Part shown: positions 49,132-62,400 of the stretch, piece after piece
Position numbering within the stretch: the first letter of the stretch is position 1
How the letters are laid out: each line of letters starts with the position of its first letter
Assembly (NCBI GenBank): GCA_019321725.1
Contig: CM033113.1
Span: forward strand, 6,634,001-6,698,000
Source of the DNA: Paulownia fortunei
Taxonomy: Eukaryota > Streptophyta > Magnoliopsida > Lamiales > Paulowniaceae
Reading direction: 5' to 3'
DNA: 64,000 bases
Program-made: the position numbers and the translations under genes
The notes under the pieces: generated by a model
The model's database searches: none
Seen by the model: only the letters and a program-made list of their open reading frames with translations
What the model was told of the DNA's origin: nothing

Positions 49132-50726
49132 ATGGCCGCAGATGTCAGTTCTTTGGTCAGATTGATGAACGGTGGTGATACAAAAGAGTCAGCATCTGCA
49201 GGGAAATCGACGGCCCCGATCACTAGGGACTTGCTTGCTGGTTGTTGCACCCTCGACTCCAAGGAGTTGGACCTCGACTTGCAAGTGCCTTGTGGATGGG
49301 AAAAACGCCTCGACTTAAAGGTACAAACTTTTTGTCCATTTCTTCTTCTTTTCTCTTTTAAGTGATTTTTTCGAGTTTCTGATTTTCTGTTTGATTAATA
49401 ATCATTTCATGCATGAACATAGAAATTACTAAGCTTTCTCATAAAGAGAAAAAACCTCATCTGGATGGATTCTTTTGTGATGTTTTTCTTTATAATAATT
49501 GGCTTGGAGACCTTCAGTTCTGGCTGTGATTTGGTTTGGCATTTTTAGTGCTGGTGTTATAATTAAAGTTTGAATGGCTTGTTTCTGGTTTTATATTTGC
49601 ATTCTTTTAGGATCGGATAATCAGAATTTTCAATTGCCTTATGCCTGATCATTTATGAATACGGTATTATACGCATTTACTGAATTTATTATGTATATGA
49701 TTCTTTTGGAAGTTGTCATTATGGCATCCATTTCAGTTGTCTAATTCTAATAGTATGATTTATTTTTATTCATTTTTTCTTTGTGTTGGGATAATGGAGG
49801 TTTTTCTGCCATGATTGAAGCGCATCAGATTAATTTCATATCCATTAGATTAAATTTAATTAATCTCATGCATATGTCAGCAGCTTTCATCCGGTGCAGG
49901 AACTAGAAAGGGGTTTGTTGTGTGTATTTATTTATATAATTATTTATTTATTTGTCTCTTGTTTAGAAAAAGTCAATGGTGCAAGTAACTTAACCAATCC
50001 TCTTACTTCTGGAGTTGCTTTCACAAGTATTAAGTACCTAATAACACAACACTATCAGTCCATCCTTGCCCTGAAAGAACTTAGTACTTCTGTTACATAA
50101 ACAATTGAAACATTTTTGATTGTCTACAATTTCCTTGAGGGGTAGAATAATTTACTGATATGTGTGTAAGAGTGAACTCTGGAGTTGATTCGTATTATCT
50201 TTGATTGCAGTCGGGAAAAGTTTATCTGCAGAGATGCAATTCTTCAAACTCTTCCTCTTCAACTTCAGAAAACAAGCCTCAAAGTAGCAAGGCCATGGCC
50301 AAGTTTCAAGACCTCAACTTCCCTCCAGTGTCGAAGCAAACGGTAAACCTTTTCGATGATGCTAGCTTAGACTTAAAGCTAGTTTCTTTACCGTCCGCCT
50401 CCCCTTCATCGTCCAGCTACCAGAGCGTGTGCACACTAGACAAAGTGAAGTCAGCACTCGAGAGGGCCGAGAAAGAGACTGTGAGGAAACGCTCGATATC
50501 AATGTCTAAGTCATCTTCACTGCGCTCCAACTCTTCGTCCTCAATCAAAGACAGCGATCTTGATCAGGAAGAGAAATCATCGGCCTCATTTGCTGCAGGG
50601 TGCCCCAGCTGCCTGCTGTATGTGCTGATCTCAAAGAGCAACCCCAAGTGCCCTCGATGCAATAGCAACGTGCCGTTGCCTGTGGCTGCCAAGAAACCTC
50701 GAATTGACCTGAACATATCGATTTGA
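49132..50726 (+). CDS. EAR-motif protein with WW-like segment and zinc-ribbon tail (2 exons)
   Basis: Exon 1 is 49132-49320 and exon 2 is 50211-50726, giving 234 residues; 49132 is the first ATG after the TATA box. CGWEKRLDLKSGKVYLQRC (residues 54-72) resembles the first half of a WW domain, as in CURLY FLAG LEAF 1-like proteins. Near the C-terminus, CPSC...CPRC (Cys 194, 197, 210, 213) forms a small zinc-ribbon pattern with CLLYVLISKSNPKCPRC, like that in GIR1-type co-repressor adaptors. Four EAR-like repression motifs are visible: LDLDL (46-50), DLNFPP (97-102), LDLKL (116-120) and DLNISI (229-234). Together they suggest a nuclear adaptor that recruits TOPLESS-type co-repressors. By gene order it matches At1g16500/At1g79160, proteins without a firm function as far as I recall. 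Exon model is confident; function is inference. Confidence 0.85.
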
Positions 50727-53589
50727 AAGATTTGAGAGAGCCATCATCAAATGGTTCTGATTTTTTGTATAGATAGAGAATAGATTTTATAAGCTAAAGA
50801 ATTGGTATATAAACGTTTTAAAGGTTTGGTTTTTTCTTCTTGCAGTAGTGTAGCTAAGATGAAGTTGAATGCATCCTTTGGGCCCTTTCTCTCATCCAAT
50901 TTTGGTTTTGCCTTGTTTGCTGGCTCCTGCTACTAACAATATTTATTCATCATCAATCTTCATTTTAGTGTTCAAATTGCTTCTGACTCTATAGCTTTAA
51001 TTGTAGTTCTGTGGAAGCAAGAGCGGCCTGAGGCCCTGAGTTATGCTTGAAGATAAACAGACTTGACTACTGAATCCGTCATGTTCATCTTTATTGTTTA
51101 GTGACAATAACAAAGTGTTCTCCATGATCGAAGGCCTTCAATATTGCCCACAAACATTGAGGATGATAAAGAGCAACGATCAAGGGCGCTCTTTTATTAC
51201 CCTACAAACATTGAGGAATGATCAAGGGCACTCTTGTTCCCTCAATTATGTAGGACCATCACATTTACATACAATTATCAAATCCGAAGCAAATTCCATT
51301 TGTACAGTGGGAAATTTTTGTCCAGATCAATTTGACCCAAACCCATGCCAATACAGGTCAAGTGGATTTGCACTTTGTCATGGATTAGTTTAGATATCAG
51401 ACCATCTGAACAATGATGTTAAGACAAGTGTTAAACACTTGTCAGGTAATTGATTTGTTTGACCAAATCAAATATGGACTAGAATTTGCAGTCGAGTCTC
51501 ATAACCCAATGATTTTAAAAAAAAAAAAAAAGGAAAAAAGAAAAAAGAAAAAGGCATGATAGAAACATATAGTTCAAGATTTTCCATAATCTGGGTGGAG
51601 TTTAACTGAATCACCAAAGCTACTTCTTGATGACCAAACTTGAATTCAATAGCCTCTCATAGGTTTTGTGGTGGATGTTGCTATCGGCATAAATGAGAGA
51701 AAAATGCACCAAAAGGTTTATTGTCAAAGCGGGGTGTAAATGCTCTATGGTCGATTCAAAAGGGCAAATTACGGCATCCCACTAGATTGTATTTCATTTA
51801 TGCACCTAACAAATAATAAATGAGAATTATTTCTTCCTACCATCTTTGAATATACACACCTACTTTCTTACAAGAGTTTCAATATGCAACCCTGTCAGCA
51901 AATTTTAATTGGAGTTAATGCCTTTTTTTTGCTTGAATGTTCTGCTTTGTTGGATTTGGAGAAAGATTTTAAGATGGATCCCCAGCTCTGAAACGAAGCT
52001 AGTAATTCTGTTGTATGCCATTAATATACTCTGGCTGGAATAGACTCAAATTGGACCTGTTAACTTGCAGTTCGGCTTTAATTCCTAAGGGGACGATGAT
52101 AATCAGATTAAGTTGGCAAATTAATTCTTCAGATTTGTTAATTCTCTGTAACTGAATTCTCTATTAGTTAAATAAAAATAGAATCAAATTCTTGCTTTTT
52201 GGGGCATTAAAATGATATATAGATAGTTAAATATTTCAATTGGTATTTAATTATGGTGTCATTAATATCAGTGAATTCTTACAACTTATTTAATTCGACT
52301 GAGTTCTGGTCAAATGAATGAACTCAAAAGGAGATACGACTCATTTATGCTGCTGATTGCTTTAGAGAGCAATTTATAAAAGAGAGTTACCAGAAATTAA
52401 AAGCATTCACATATGAATGAAAAGTCAGAACATTTCTATTCAGACACCAAATTCAATTGCAATCAATTCTCACTGTCACCGTATAAATTATAGTTTGGTC
52501 ACCTAATGCGGTTGAATTATTTGGACTTGTTCCTTAATTTGTGAACTCCAAATTCATGTCACAACGGGAAGGTGAAAAGATGAGTTACCTACTTTGCTGA
52601 CTCCGGAAAAAACCAAAATCCCATCCTTATTAATTGAAAATTTTGATTTCGTACAACTTTGTCCTTTTCAATTCAATCATAAAATAAGTGAATCTATATA
52701 TATTTTTTTTTTTGTATAATTGAACTATGAATGTGTGCAATTAAATCTCCGTTCCAGTGTTGTGTAACACGTACAAGTTCACAATAAAAATGCTACACGC
52801 AATAGATAATAAATTAGGTATATGATTAATGAATAATTATTATTTCATAACAAATAAAATATTTGTCCATCGTTCAAGTATCAATACCCTGAATATAATA
52901 TGAATACTACCGTAAATTCACATGCATATATGCCCAAATAATATTTAATGACATTAGACAAAGTGTTGCATAAAATTTCCAGTGAGAATTTATGCGATAA
53001 AATTCTTGTTTTTTTTTTTTTTTAATCCATACAATATATGTGGAAAATGACTATCACACTTAATTTAAGTTAGCATAAGTTAAGAGTTTCTTGATATCAA
53101 CGAAACAACAAAATAATATGGGACAACCATATGTATACGTATAATGTATGTATGTATGCAGTCTGAGTGTGGTCAGGAAGGTGTAGTCCTTTCCCTGATG
53201 TATTTAATTCACATAAATAAAATCCTGCAGCAGTTGTAATTGCAACTGTGGAGAAATTTTTTTTCCCAAGGCTTCCTGACTCAGAATAAATGATTGAAAA
53301 CAGTGTCCACGTAAACAATTGTTAAATGGATTATATTTTTTGTTTTGGGGTTTCTTCAATTCATGAAGCTAATTATGGCATTTACTCGACCTATTTATTA
53401 TTTATACCTAACTTACCCTAAATTCGATAATAATAATAATTGTTTTTACCTTAGAGCTTTTAAAATAGCACACCTACCATTTCAGATGAAACCGATGTTA
53501 AATTTTCATTTATTACCTTTTGTGTATTTCTGTCAATATTTAGAGAGGGCAGGCTTGTAGCCTTTGTCAGTTCAATCAAATGTTTCAAT

Positions 53590-53593
<4 letters not shown>

Positions 53594-53634
<41 letters not shown>
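53594..53634. repeat. (CT)n microsatellite
   Basis: About 20 CT units without interruption. Confidence 0.95.
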
Positions 53635-53636
<2 letters not shown>

Positions 53637-56394
53637 TTTTCTTTTTGCCTTTTCGTGTTCAATACTTCAATGTAGTTGGCTTAATTTTGATTTGGTATAA
53701 AGTTTTACATTGAAATTAAAAAAAATATAAATTTATATATTTTATATTATTATCTTTAAAAGTTAAAAAATAGTAATGTCATGTACTTATAATATTACCT
53801 TAATTAAAAGGATATTTTTGAAAATATATATACACATATATTTTAAAAAATTATAAATTATAAAAACTACCCTTAAAATTTGATTTTTTTATAAAAAAAT
53901 CCTTCTAAATTTGTAAATTATAAATTCTCCATTGATTTTTTTTATTGTATAAATTGCATCGAGGGAGTATCTGTAAAATAAAAATAAATTTCAACGAGCT
54001 ATTTATAATTTTAAAACATAATTAATTTTTTTATAATTAAACTAAATTTCAAAAATAAGTTTTGTAATTTACACTTTTAAAGAATGAAGTTTTAGTTTAG
54101 ACATTCTTAAATAAGAAATGCAACAATAAATTTGAAATAGAAGGAATATTAATATGTTATGCGTATCCAAAAAATTGAACTAGCTGAGCTCTCCGCCAAC
54201 AATTAATTTAGGAGAATATTCAGAGTTTGTAATAATTAATTAATAACTTTGACTAATTAATATCCATTAGTATGTTCCAAAACTTATCATTAAGAGGAGT
54301 TGACTGTTTCACCCTCAACTCAAGATTTTCTTCTACATCAATTTTCGTGATTTACTTTTTGATTCTTTTTTTTTTTTTAATACCAAATAATGATGGTAAA
54401 TTAAATGGAGTAATTTTTTGTTGCTTTCAAGATTAAATGTTACACGTACGTTAATGCTTAATCTTGTCCTGGTCCAAAAAAGAAAGAAAGGAAAGAATTT
54501 TCCAGTTCGTGTACGATAGATAGGCTCTGTGCATTTATTTACAGGGACAATAAAGTTAGTAATTAGCTATGAATTGAAAAAAATAAAAGAAGAGAGAATT
54601 CAGCATTGATTACTAAATGAATTATTCTCCACAATTACATTTTTTATTTTTTTTTTAAAATTACATATCAACCATTATTATTTAAATTTGAAATTTATCA
54701 AATACAAACAATTTTGTCCTCTATCAAATATTAATAAAAAAATACTATATAAGTAGGTTAATACATCTATATTAATAAAATTAAAATTCAATATCTCGTA
54801 ATTATGGGGCTCAACTTTACCATATTTGCAAAACTTTCCTTGGCAAAAGTGCAGCAAAAGTTTACGTGTGCGCGCTGATGTGGGAACTTGAACACTAATT
54901 TTGTTGACTACTTGCTACATGCCATTGACAACATAGTACATAACAAACTTAATTGAAGAATTGCACTAAAATATAAAAATTATATTAATTGAAGACACGT
55001 TGGAATTGATAAAATTTGATTGGTGAACAAACCCAACAAAATATTAAATTAGCACGACTTTTTTATTTGTATATATGGGTCACCCGATTCCAGGGTTTAG
55101 GCATTTAATTAGCCTTTTTTTTTTTTTTTAAATTAGGCAATTGATGTTTACGTCAGTATTGAGTGTACCTTGAGTAATCTCTTTTAGTAAAATTAAACAC
55201 AAATCATTTACATTAGGATTAAGAGATTCATTAAGAAATTCCATATGGTAAAACCTAGAAGTCTAAATACAACTAGCACTACAAAAAAAAAAAAAAAAGG
55301 CATTATATTAACAAATCTGAAGAAAATGCGTCTTCTCTTCAAATTTAAATATTTGAATGCTTTACATTATGTTTATTCAATCTAATTATCTTGTATCAGG
55401 ATTAGCTCGGCAAGATATGATTTTTAATCTTAAAATTAATTTCAAGAATAGGTTTATATTAAAAATTTAACTCACATCTACCTTTACCACGAATAAAATT
55501 ATTATCATAAGAGCTTATATAAGAATGACAATAAGATGAATTTAAACTCTAATCCATTATGTTTAATTTTTTTTAATTTTAAATTTTGTTACATATATAT
55601 TTATGTTATGTTTTTTAAAAATAATTTTTAAAAATTTTAGTGTATTATTTTAAAAAAATATTTTTTAATATTTTAAAAATATTAAAACGAGTCTACCTAA
55701 ATAAAATTAAAAAAAGGATGATGATCGGAGCTCATTCATTCTGATCTGAACCAATATCAGCAAAGGCCAAACAGAGTGGAAGGGTAAGGGCAAGCGATTT
55801 TGGTGGCCAGGTAAATGAAATAATGGAGCAATGAACTTGTTGTGTGTTAGCATCAGTCAACTAAATCCATTTATGATGAAGAAATTGAATGCTTGGTTGG
55901 TTGCCAATTGCCCATGTACAATAAAATCTCATACTACATTCTTAATTGATGGTGAGCCCCTGTTTCAAAGGCATCGGCATCAGCCATCAAGCAACTATAA
56001 AAGGAGCATCCATTAATGGCCTATTTATGGATAGGTCCCTCTCAATTTAGCAATCTGCACAAACCATGCTCAACCAGAGGTTTTCCATGGTTACGTTGCC
56101 GCCCTCACTGTCGGCTTGGCTCGGCTACCGGATAGAATTTTTTTATTACAATTTTTGTATTGCAGGTATTTATATCATATGTAAATTCAAAAAAAGAAAT
56201 TAACATATAAAAGAAAGAAGAAGACGTTAGCTAATTTTACACGTATCAATAATTGCTATAATGCAATAAAAGTTCCAATATTATCAAAGAAAATCTCCCT
56301 TGCAATTTTCACCTTGGCAAAAGTTGTAAAGGCCCTCTTAGTACAACAAATTATTTTAGGCTACTAGTTATACATTTAAAAAATTTAACTTTGA

Positions 56395-56590
56395 CTTTTG
56401 GGGTATAAGTCAACTGGTGGATCAATTAATATGATATTTGCTTCTAGCGGTAGGGTAGGGGTTCGAATTTTGGCGAGAATGTGCGACTGAATTTCGGTAT
56501 GGAGCAATCACTGTGGTGACAGGGAACCCTTCGGCCGAAATTTGGTATAAAATAATCACTTTTGAAAGCGGCTCCTTATGCGCATAAGTG
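56395..56590 (+). repeat. Possible SINE or retroelement fragment
   Basis: ATAAGTCAACTGGTGGATC resembles a Pol III A box and GGGGTTCGAATTTTGG a B box. The next part, GTGCGACTGAATTTCGG, resembles the GTGCGACTGTATTC segment of the 41.6-kb SINE, which suggests a shared family. Confidence 0.4.
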
Positions 56591-57398
56591 TACAGTTTAT
56601 GGTAACCTGTGATCCAATTGAATCATATCCCGCGATTTACCTCTCTAAGGTTATCGGGCAAAGGTGTTGGAGATCTAGGATATAATTTTAGACAAATTGA
56701 GATATTTGAATTATCACAAAAAAAAAAAAAAAAATTTGAAGATTTTTTCTTTTTTAAGTTATGCTGGGCGAGCCACTGTAGTTATAACTATAAACAACTC
56801 GTAATTATATGAGAGTCGAACATGCACACATATAAAAAAATGACGTTTATGCAAGTGGTGCATGCTATTTTTATGATATTAATTGAATACATAAATTTCT
56901 TAGGTTTACATGTACGTTATAACATTATATCAGTTAGTTTCACGCTTAAATGTAAAGTCACATATATTGGTTTAGAGTTCTTATCGCTTTATAATGAAAC
57001 AACAAAAGTTGTTGTTACGTGTGGGATGGCCTTATTAATAAATGGAACTAAATAGTTTTGTAAATTGATCCCAAACTTTAATTGCTGATGGCGACATTAT
57101 TTGAGGAATTTAATGTTTGTTGGCTTCAGAAAGAGGCAAAAAGTCACGCACAATTTATGGTTGTTGATAAACTAATTACATTAGAAAAGAGTGTTTACCT
57201 AAGTTTTATCGAAAGAGATGTCCCATGGTTGTTTTTTTCTCATGGTGTTAATTAGGGCATTAAATACCATCATTTATTTATGTACCTAACACAAACCAAC
57301 GGGCAATTAAAGTTTGGTGATTATGCTCAAAGTAAGACTTCAAATCTTATTAAATCGTAAGGTAACTGCTCTCATATTAAATTCATACTTTAAAATGG

Positions 57399-57432
<34 letters not shown>

Positions 57433-58079
57433 GAGAAGCGATGATGAACTTAGATTTAAAATGGTAATTAAAGTTAAATTATGTACTTAGATTTCTAAAT
57501 TCCTTCTTCAAAGTTAGGTGAAGGGGTGACGAAATTGGCAGAACCAGCAACTTGAAGCAATTGCCTTGGTTAGCAATGGAATCCATACAATGTAAATGAA
57601 AGTTTAAAAATATAATAATATCTTAAGTTCTTGTAAAATTTGTTATATTACATATTGCCCTCGTAATATTTACCACAATTATTGAATTGTTATAAATGAA
57701 AATTGGTAAGTTCATCTTTATTACGTATACATATAAATACATGGTGCGTAATATAATTAATTTGTACCTGTAATTAGTGGCTTACGTGATTATATTTACT
57801 TTTTTTCCCATAATATATGCATGTTTGGTATAAGGACAACAACATAAAAAACAAATATTTGACTTCGTTGCATTGTTGTAAAATATAATTTTTATTGTTC
57901 TATGTTGCTCTAAAATATACATAAATGATCATTTTTTTCTATAGTATAATACGATATATTTAGTTATTCTTTGGAAGTATCAACTAATTAATCATTAATT
58001 GGGGTTTGTAAAAAAAAATCAACCAGAATTTGAATTATGAATTTAAATAAACTGTTACGTGGGATGTTGCCTGCGTCAC

Positions 58080-58500
58080 AAACAAACGTTAAATATATTG
58101 GAGTTTACCCGACGAAAATCCTCCAACACTTAAATCAGATCCAAAACAGATAAAATTTAGAAAACTTGAAAGCAGATTAATGTTTAATAATTTACGTACA
58201 TTTTATCAACGAAGGATAGAGGTATTTATAGTACTGATACTTGAATTTTCGTGGGCTTAGATCTGATAGTTCTAATAATGGCTAATGGACTTAATTTATA
58301 TATTACAACCCATATCTTAAAGATTTGTAAATTTCTTAAATTCAGCCTGCTGAGTATTTCTGAACTTGGCTCATAACTCGTATAAACCCATGCTAAACGG
58401 ATTACGCCCATCACAATCCAAAAATGAATTTCAGTGTGCAGGAAACGTGGCATGTAAAACACACATAAAATCAACATTTTGTAGAATCTCTACATAGGAA
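58080..58500. repeat. Possible LTR-retrotransposon remnant
   Basis: The stretch has the flavour of a plant LTR leader (GACGAAAATCCTCCAACAC, then GAGGTATTTATAGTACTG) and a more GC-balanced body than its surroundings. No paired ends, primer-binding site or coding region were found. Confidence 0.3.
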
Positions 58501-59136
58501 AATGGATTATTTGGTCATCCATTACTAGTCTGAAATCATATCATGCCATCCTATGAACTATCTTCTTTGAGACATGACATAATCTCGCATTCCACAACTA
58601 TGTGGAACTATGATTATTTAATTAAAATTTATTTTGTTAAATCATGTAAGATATAATTTTGTGGTACTATATCAAGAATCATGGAACATTTCCATCATTT
58701 GAATTTTCAATCAAACTTTCTCTATTCAACAGAGATTTAACTCTTAATTTCATTTTGGTCTCAGTGGAAAATAACTACTACTATCCCTAGTTCCATCTAG
58801 AGCTAAATCGATAATTTCTTTAGCTAATGAAGCAACCTTTCTTCAACTTCAAGTTTAAAGATTGTTCTTTTCTCTTAGTCTCATTTTTCTTGTCGTTCTC
58901 CACAATTCTTTGTAGAGATGGGATCATATTTAGTATCCAATATCCAAGAAAAAATATCAACACTAATGATTGACATCAACAAAATATAAATTTGAATTAA
59001 AACCTTTTCTAACTCAAGGTTTGAACTAAGAACCATTTCTAATTATTTAAGAAATTCCATACTTGCATTTCTCCTTTCCATGACGTAGCATACCACAACG
59101 GTAGCATAAACATGTCAAACTCAAGTCACTTAGAGT

Positions 59137-59346
59137 TGGGCCAAAGCCCTCATAATCCAGTAAAGGAGCCCAATGAAAATTTTCAGTTACAGCCTATCAG
59201 CATCAGGACTTGATTTTATTGGACCAGTTTGTTTTAGAAAGCCCAAGTTTTACTTGTTCTAATAACCAAACAAGGCCTTAAGTTTCCCAATTTCTAGTAT
59301 CCTTTTCCCTACAATCAAACGGGCAACTTATTGGGGTTTAGGGTTT
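59137..59346 (+). promoter_or_regulatory. NOC3 promoter: three site II elements and a telo-box
   Basis: TGGGCC at 59137-59142 and two AGCCCA (TGGGCT on the other strand) at 59167-59172 and 59240-59245 match the site II consensus TGGGCY. TAGGGTTT at 59339-59346 is a telo-box, 83 bases before the ATG. Site II plus telo-box is the known signature of plant ribosomal-protein and ribosome-biogenesis promoters, which fits NOC3. Confidence 0.6.
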
Positions 59347-59428
59347 TTCCTTCCCTCTCTGCGTTCCTTATTTGTTTTTTCCCAGAAATTCCTTTTTTTC
59401 ATTTGTCTGAATTATTAGGCAACCTCTA

Positions 59429-62400
59429 ATGGGGAAGAAAAAGCAGAAATTAGTACTGCCGCCGGAGCTTCCGCCGGAAGTTCCCGACGAAGACATCGAA
59501 GTTTCAGATGAGGACTTGCGTTTCGTCAACGAGAATTTAGAATACGCTGGTTTTGTTTCCAATTTGGACACTCATTCCATCACCAAGTACGCATTTTTTG
59601 TTGTTTCATCAAATATTTCCTCGTTGATATAAATTAGACAATGTTCCTTATTCAAATTCTTTGTTTTTCTAAAAAAATGAAAATAGGCATGTTACGCGAG
59701 TGGCCGATGCGAACGAGGGGGCTTTAGAATCATTATACGAGAAAAGGTTGAGAAAGAAATTGGAAAATAAAGAAAAAGAGCAGACTGCATTGGAAGTCGA
59801 TCCCGTTGATGCACTTCCGGTGAAAACTTTGGATGGACAGCTTTACTATAGACGAGGTATTTTATTGTCTTTTTCATGCAATTATTGGATAGAAAATTGC
59901 GATATGAAAGTTGCTTTTTGACAGTGGCAAAGCTGCCAAAAGAGGCTGAAGAGGAATCAAAAGAAGGTGAATCTATTAGTAAGGACCCTGCTTTGGTGAA
60001 GTTGACAAAAGCAGAGAAGCGTATGAAGCTTAAGAAATTGAGGAAAGAGGCAAAGAAACAAGCAAAGGAGGAAGTGCAGCAAACACCTCAGGCTGAAGTT
60101 TTGGTGTGTGTTTCTTTTGCGCAGCTTGTTTTTAAGTTTTACTGACATGTAGTGGATTCCTTGATTTTTTATGTTGCAGTGTGCACCAACTGAGAATATA
60201 CAGTACATAGAACTTTAGGCATCTACGATTTATTGAAAGAAATTGGAAAGGAAAAGCAAAATAATTGGTCAAATTTCTTCAAGTAATCCTTCTTGATTCA
60301 TTTTGGATGTCAAACAGTATGATGATAAAATGATGCAATACACTATAATAATAAATGCCATTTATAATAAAGTTTGATAAGCATTTCCTTAGCGTTTTAT
60401 CCAAACAAGAAAAAAGACTTTCTTTTGTGTTTCCTTCAGTAAAACTCAAGGCATAAAGATTGTGTAAATGTTGAGTTGGAGATTCAATTTGGAAAAATTG
60501 AAATGTTATGGTAGTTGGGCCTTTACATCATAAGAGTCTTGATAATGTTTGAAAGGTTTCTGTTTGAATCATGTTTACTGAAGCAATCAGATGAATTCTT
60601 GATGATGCATTTTCTTATTCTTGAATCCCATCATTATATGTTTGCAGATGGAATAGTTCCCCTTTCCAGTGTCCTTTTACGCCCTTTTTCTTGTGACATC
60701 TGTGTTCTGAATTGTTATCATTCGTTGTTCACATTAAGCTATTACCCTTTTTAACGATTTTGTGTTCTGATTCGATTAGTACAGATAATTTGAGTAATAT
60801 TTGGCCTTCTTTGTTATAGAACATTTTAACAGATTTGATAAGCAAATTTGGTTTATTTGCTCTAAGAACAAGTGAGGTCTTTGGTTTGTGTAAAAAGAAC
60901 TAATTTCAATTGCTCCTGAGGTTAAAACTACATTACATATTTAAATAACCAGTAATAATTCTTAATTAAAGTAATCATATTTAATCCTAACAGTGTACAA
61001 GTAAGGTCTCATACATTCCATAATGTCAATACTGTCCGTATGTTTAGGATGAAGTGAAAAAGGATCTCACAGCCGAAGAAGCCAGTGAGAGGAAGAAATA
61101 TAAACTTGCTGAGTTGGGAACCTCACTACTTGCTGATCCAGAATCCAATATTAAGAATATAAAGGAGATGCTGGAGATTTCAAAGGATGGAGATAGTGCC
61201 GTTGTCATGCTTGGGCTCAAATCCTTATTGGCTGTTTTTAAAGACATCATTCCAGGGTGAGGATGTTGCATCAACTTGCAATTTTATTTTGCCGAGTTTG
61301 GTGGAAGTATTTTCGATTTTCTTGTTTGCATAATCTAGGTGTTATTTTCTTTTTCCCATTGTCACTGCAGCTACCGGATCAGGCTGCCCACTGACAAGGA
61401 ACAAGAGATGAAGGTTTCGAAGGCTGTTAAGAAAATGCGGTTTTATGAGTCCACTCTACTGTCTGCATACAAGGTTTGATATACCACCTTTAGTATGCTC
61501 TTTCCAGCCTATGATAGCACATTTATAATGCATTTCTTTGAAAATGTGAGAAAATCAATTCCCCAGCTACCCAAAAAATTAAAGGATAATCATGCTGACA
61601 GGAGATCTTTGTTCCCATCGTCAGGCATATGTTCAGAAGTTGGTTGCACTGCAACAACAGACTGTTTATAAGCGAGTAGCTGTCCGTTGCTTATGTAGTT
61701 TGCTTGCAGCCGTACCACACTTTAACTTTCGTGAGAGCTTGTTGGCAGCCGTTGTGAAAAATATAAGCTCCCAAGATGATGCTGTAAGGTAATTTGAGTT
61801 ATTTCTCCTTTAAATATTTTCTTTAGTTTCAGGGAATGTATTGAAGTGTTTCCATCAAATATAATGGTACAACACTCATAGTGATCTAAAGTCTCAGAAA
61901 CATGTTATTTTAGGTGAGTTGATGGGGTTGCTGCTTGTTGGTTTTGTTCATTTTTATCTTCTGTGCTCATCATTTGATGGTATTTACCTTTTCCCTTTAG
62001 GTGATTTGTAGTAGAGTTCTGCATTTTGTTGCAATGAAAACGGTTGTGGGGTGGTTGGTCACATGTCACCAGCTGCTACCAGAGTATGCTGATAAGAATT
62101 CCATTAACTAGTGAATTGATTATTGTATTTCTTTTCTTTCTGAATGATGTAATTTTAAGCACCACCTGCTAATGAATATCTCAGCATTGTTTTCTGAAGA
62201 TTAATGCTAAATTGTGGCTTTCCATGATATTATTATGATTGATTGTTTCACTCTATAGCTTCCCACTACTTACTTTGTGTGATGATCACATTACTTGGTC
62301 CTGATTTTGGCAGAAAACTTTGCTGCACAACTGTTAAGTCGCTTTTCACTGATGAGGGGAAACATGGTGGAGAGGCTACCATTGAGGCTGTTAAAATGAT

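Larger units (their letters stand above)
50727..59428. other. 8.7-kb AT-rich intergenic region
   Basis: No protein gene was supported. It contains the 3' UTR of the EAR-motif gene, a (CT)n microsatellite, a (TA)n run at 57.40 kb, a SINE-like patch at 56.4 kb, an LTR-like patch at 58.1-58.5 kb, and the NOC3 promoter at the right end. Open frames here (for example 51094-51393) look random. Confidence 0.55.

Noticed and set aside
51094..51393. 99-residue open frame on the plus strand
   Set aside because: Lies past the 3' end of the EAR-motif gene, contains a short direct repeat, and matches nothing I know.
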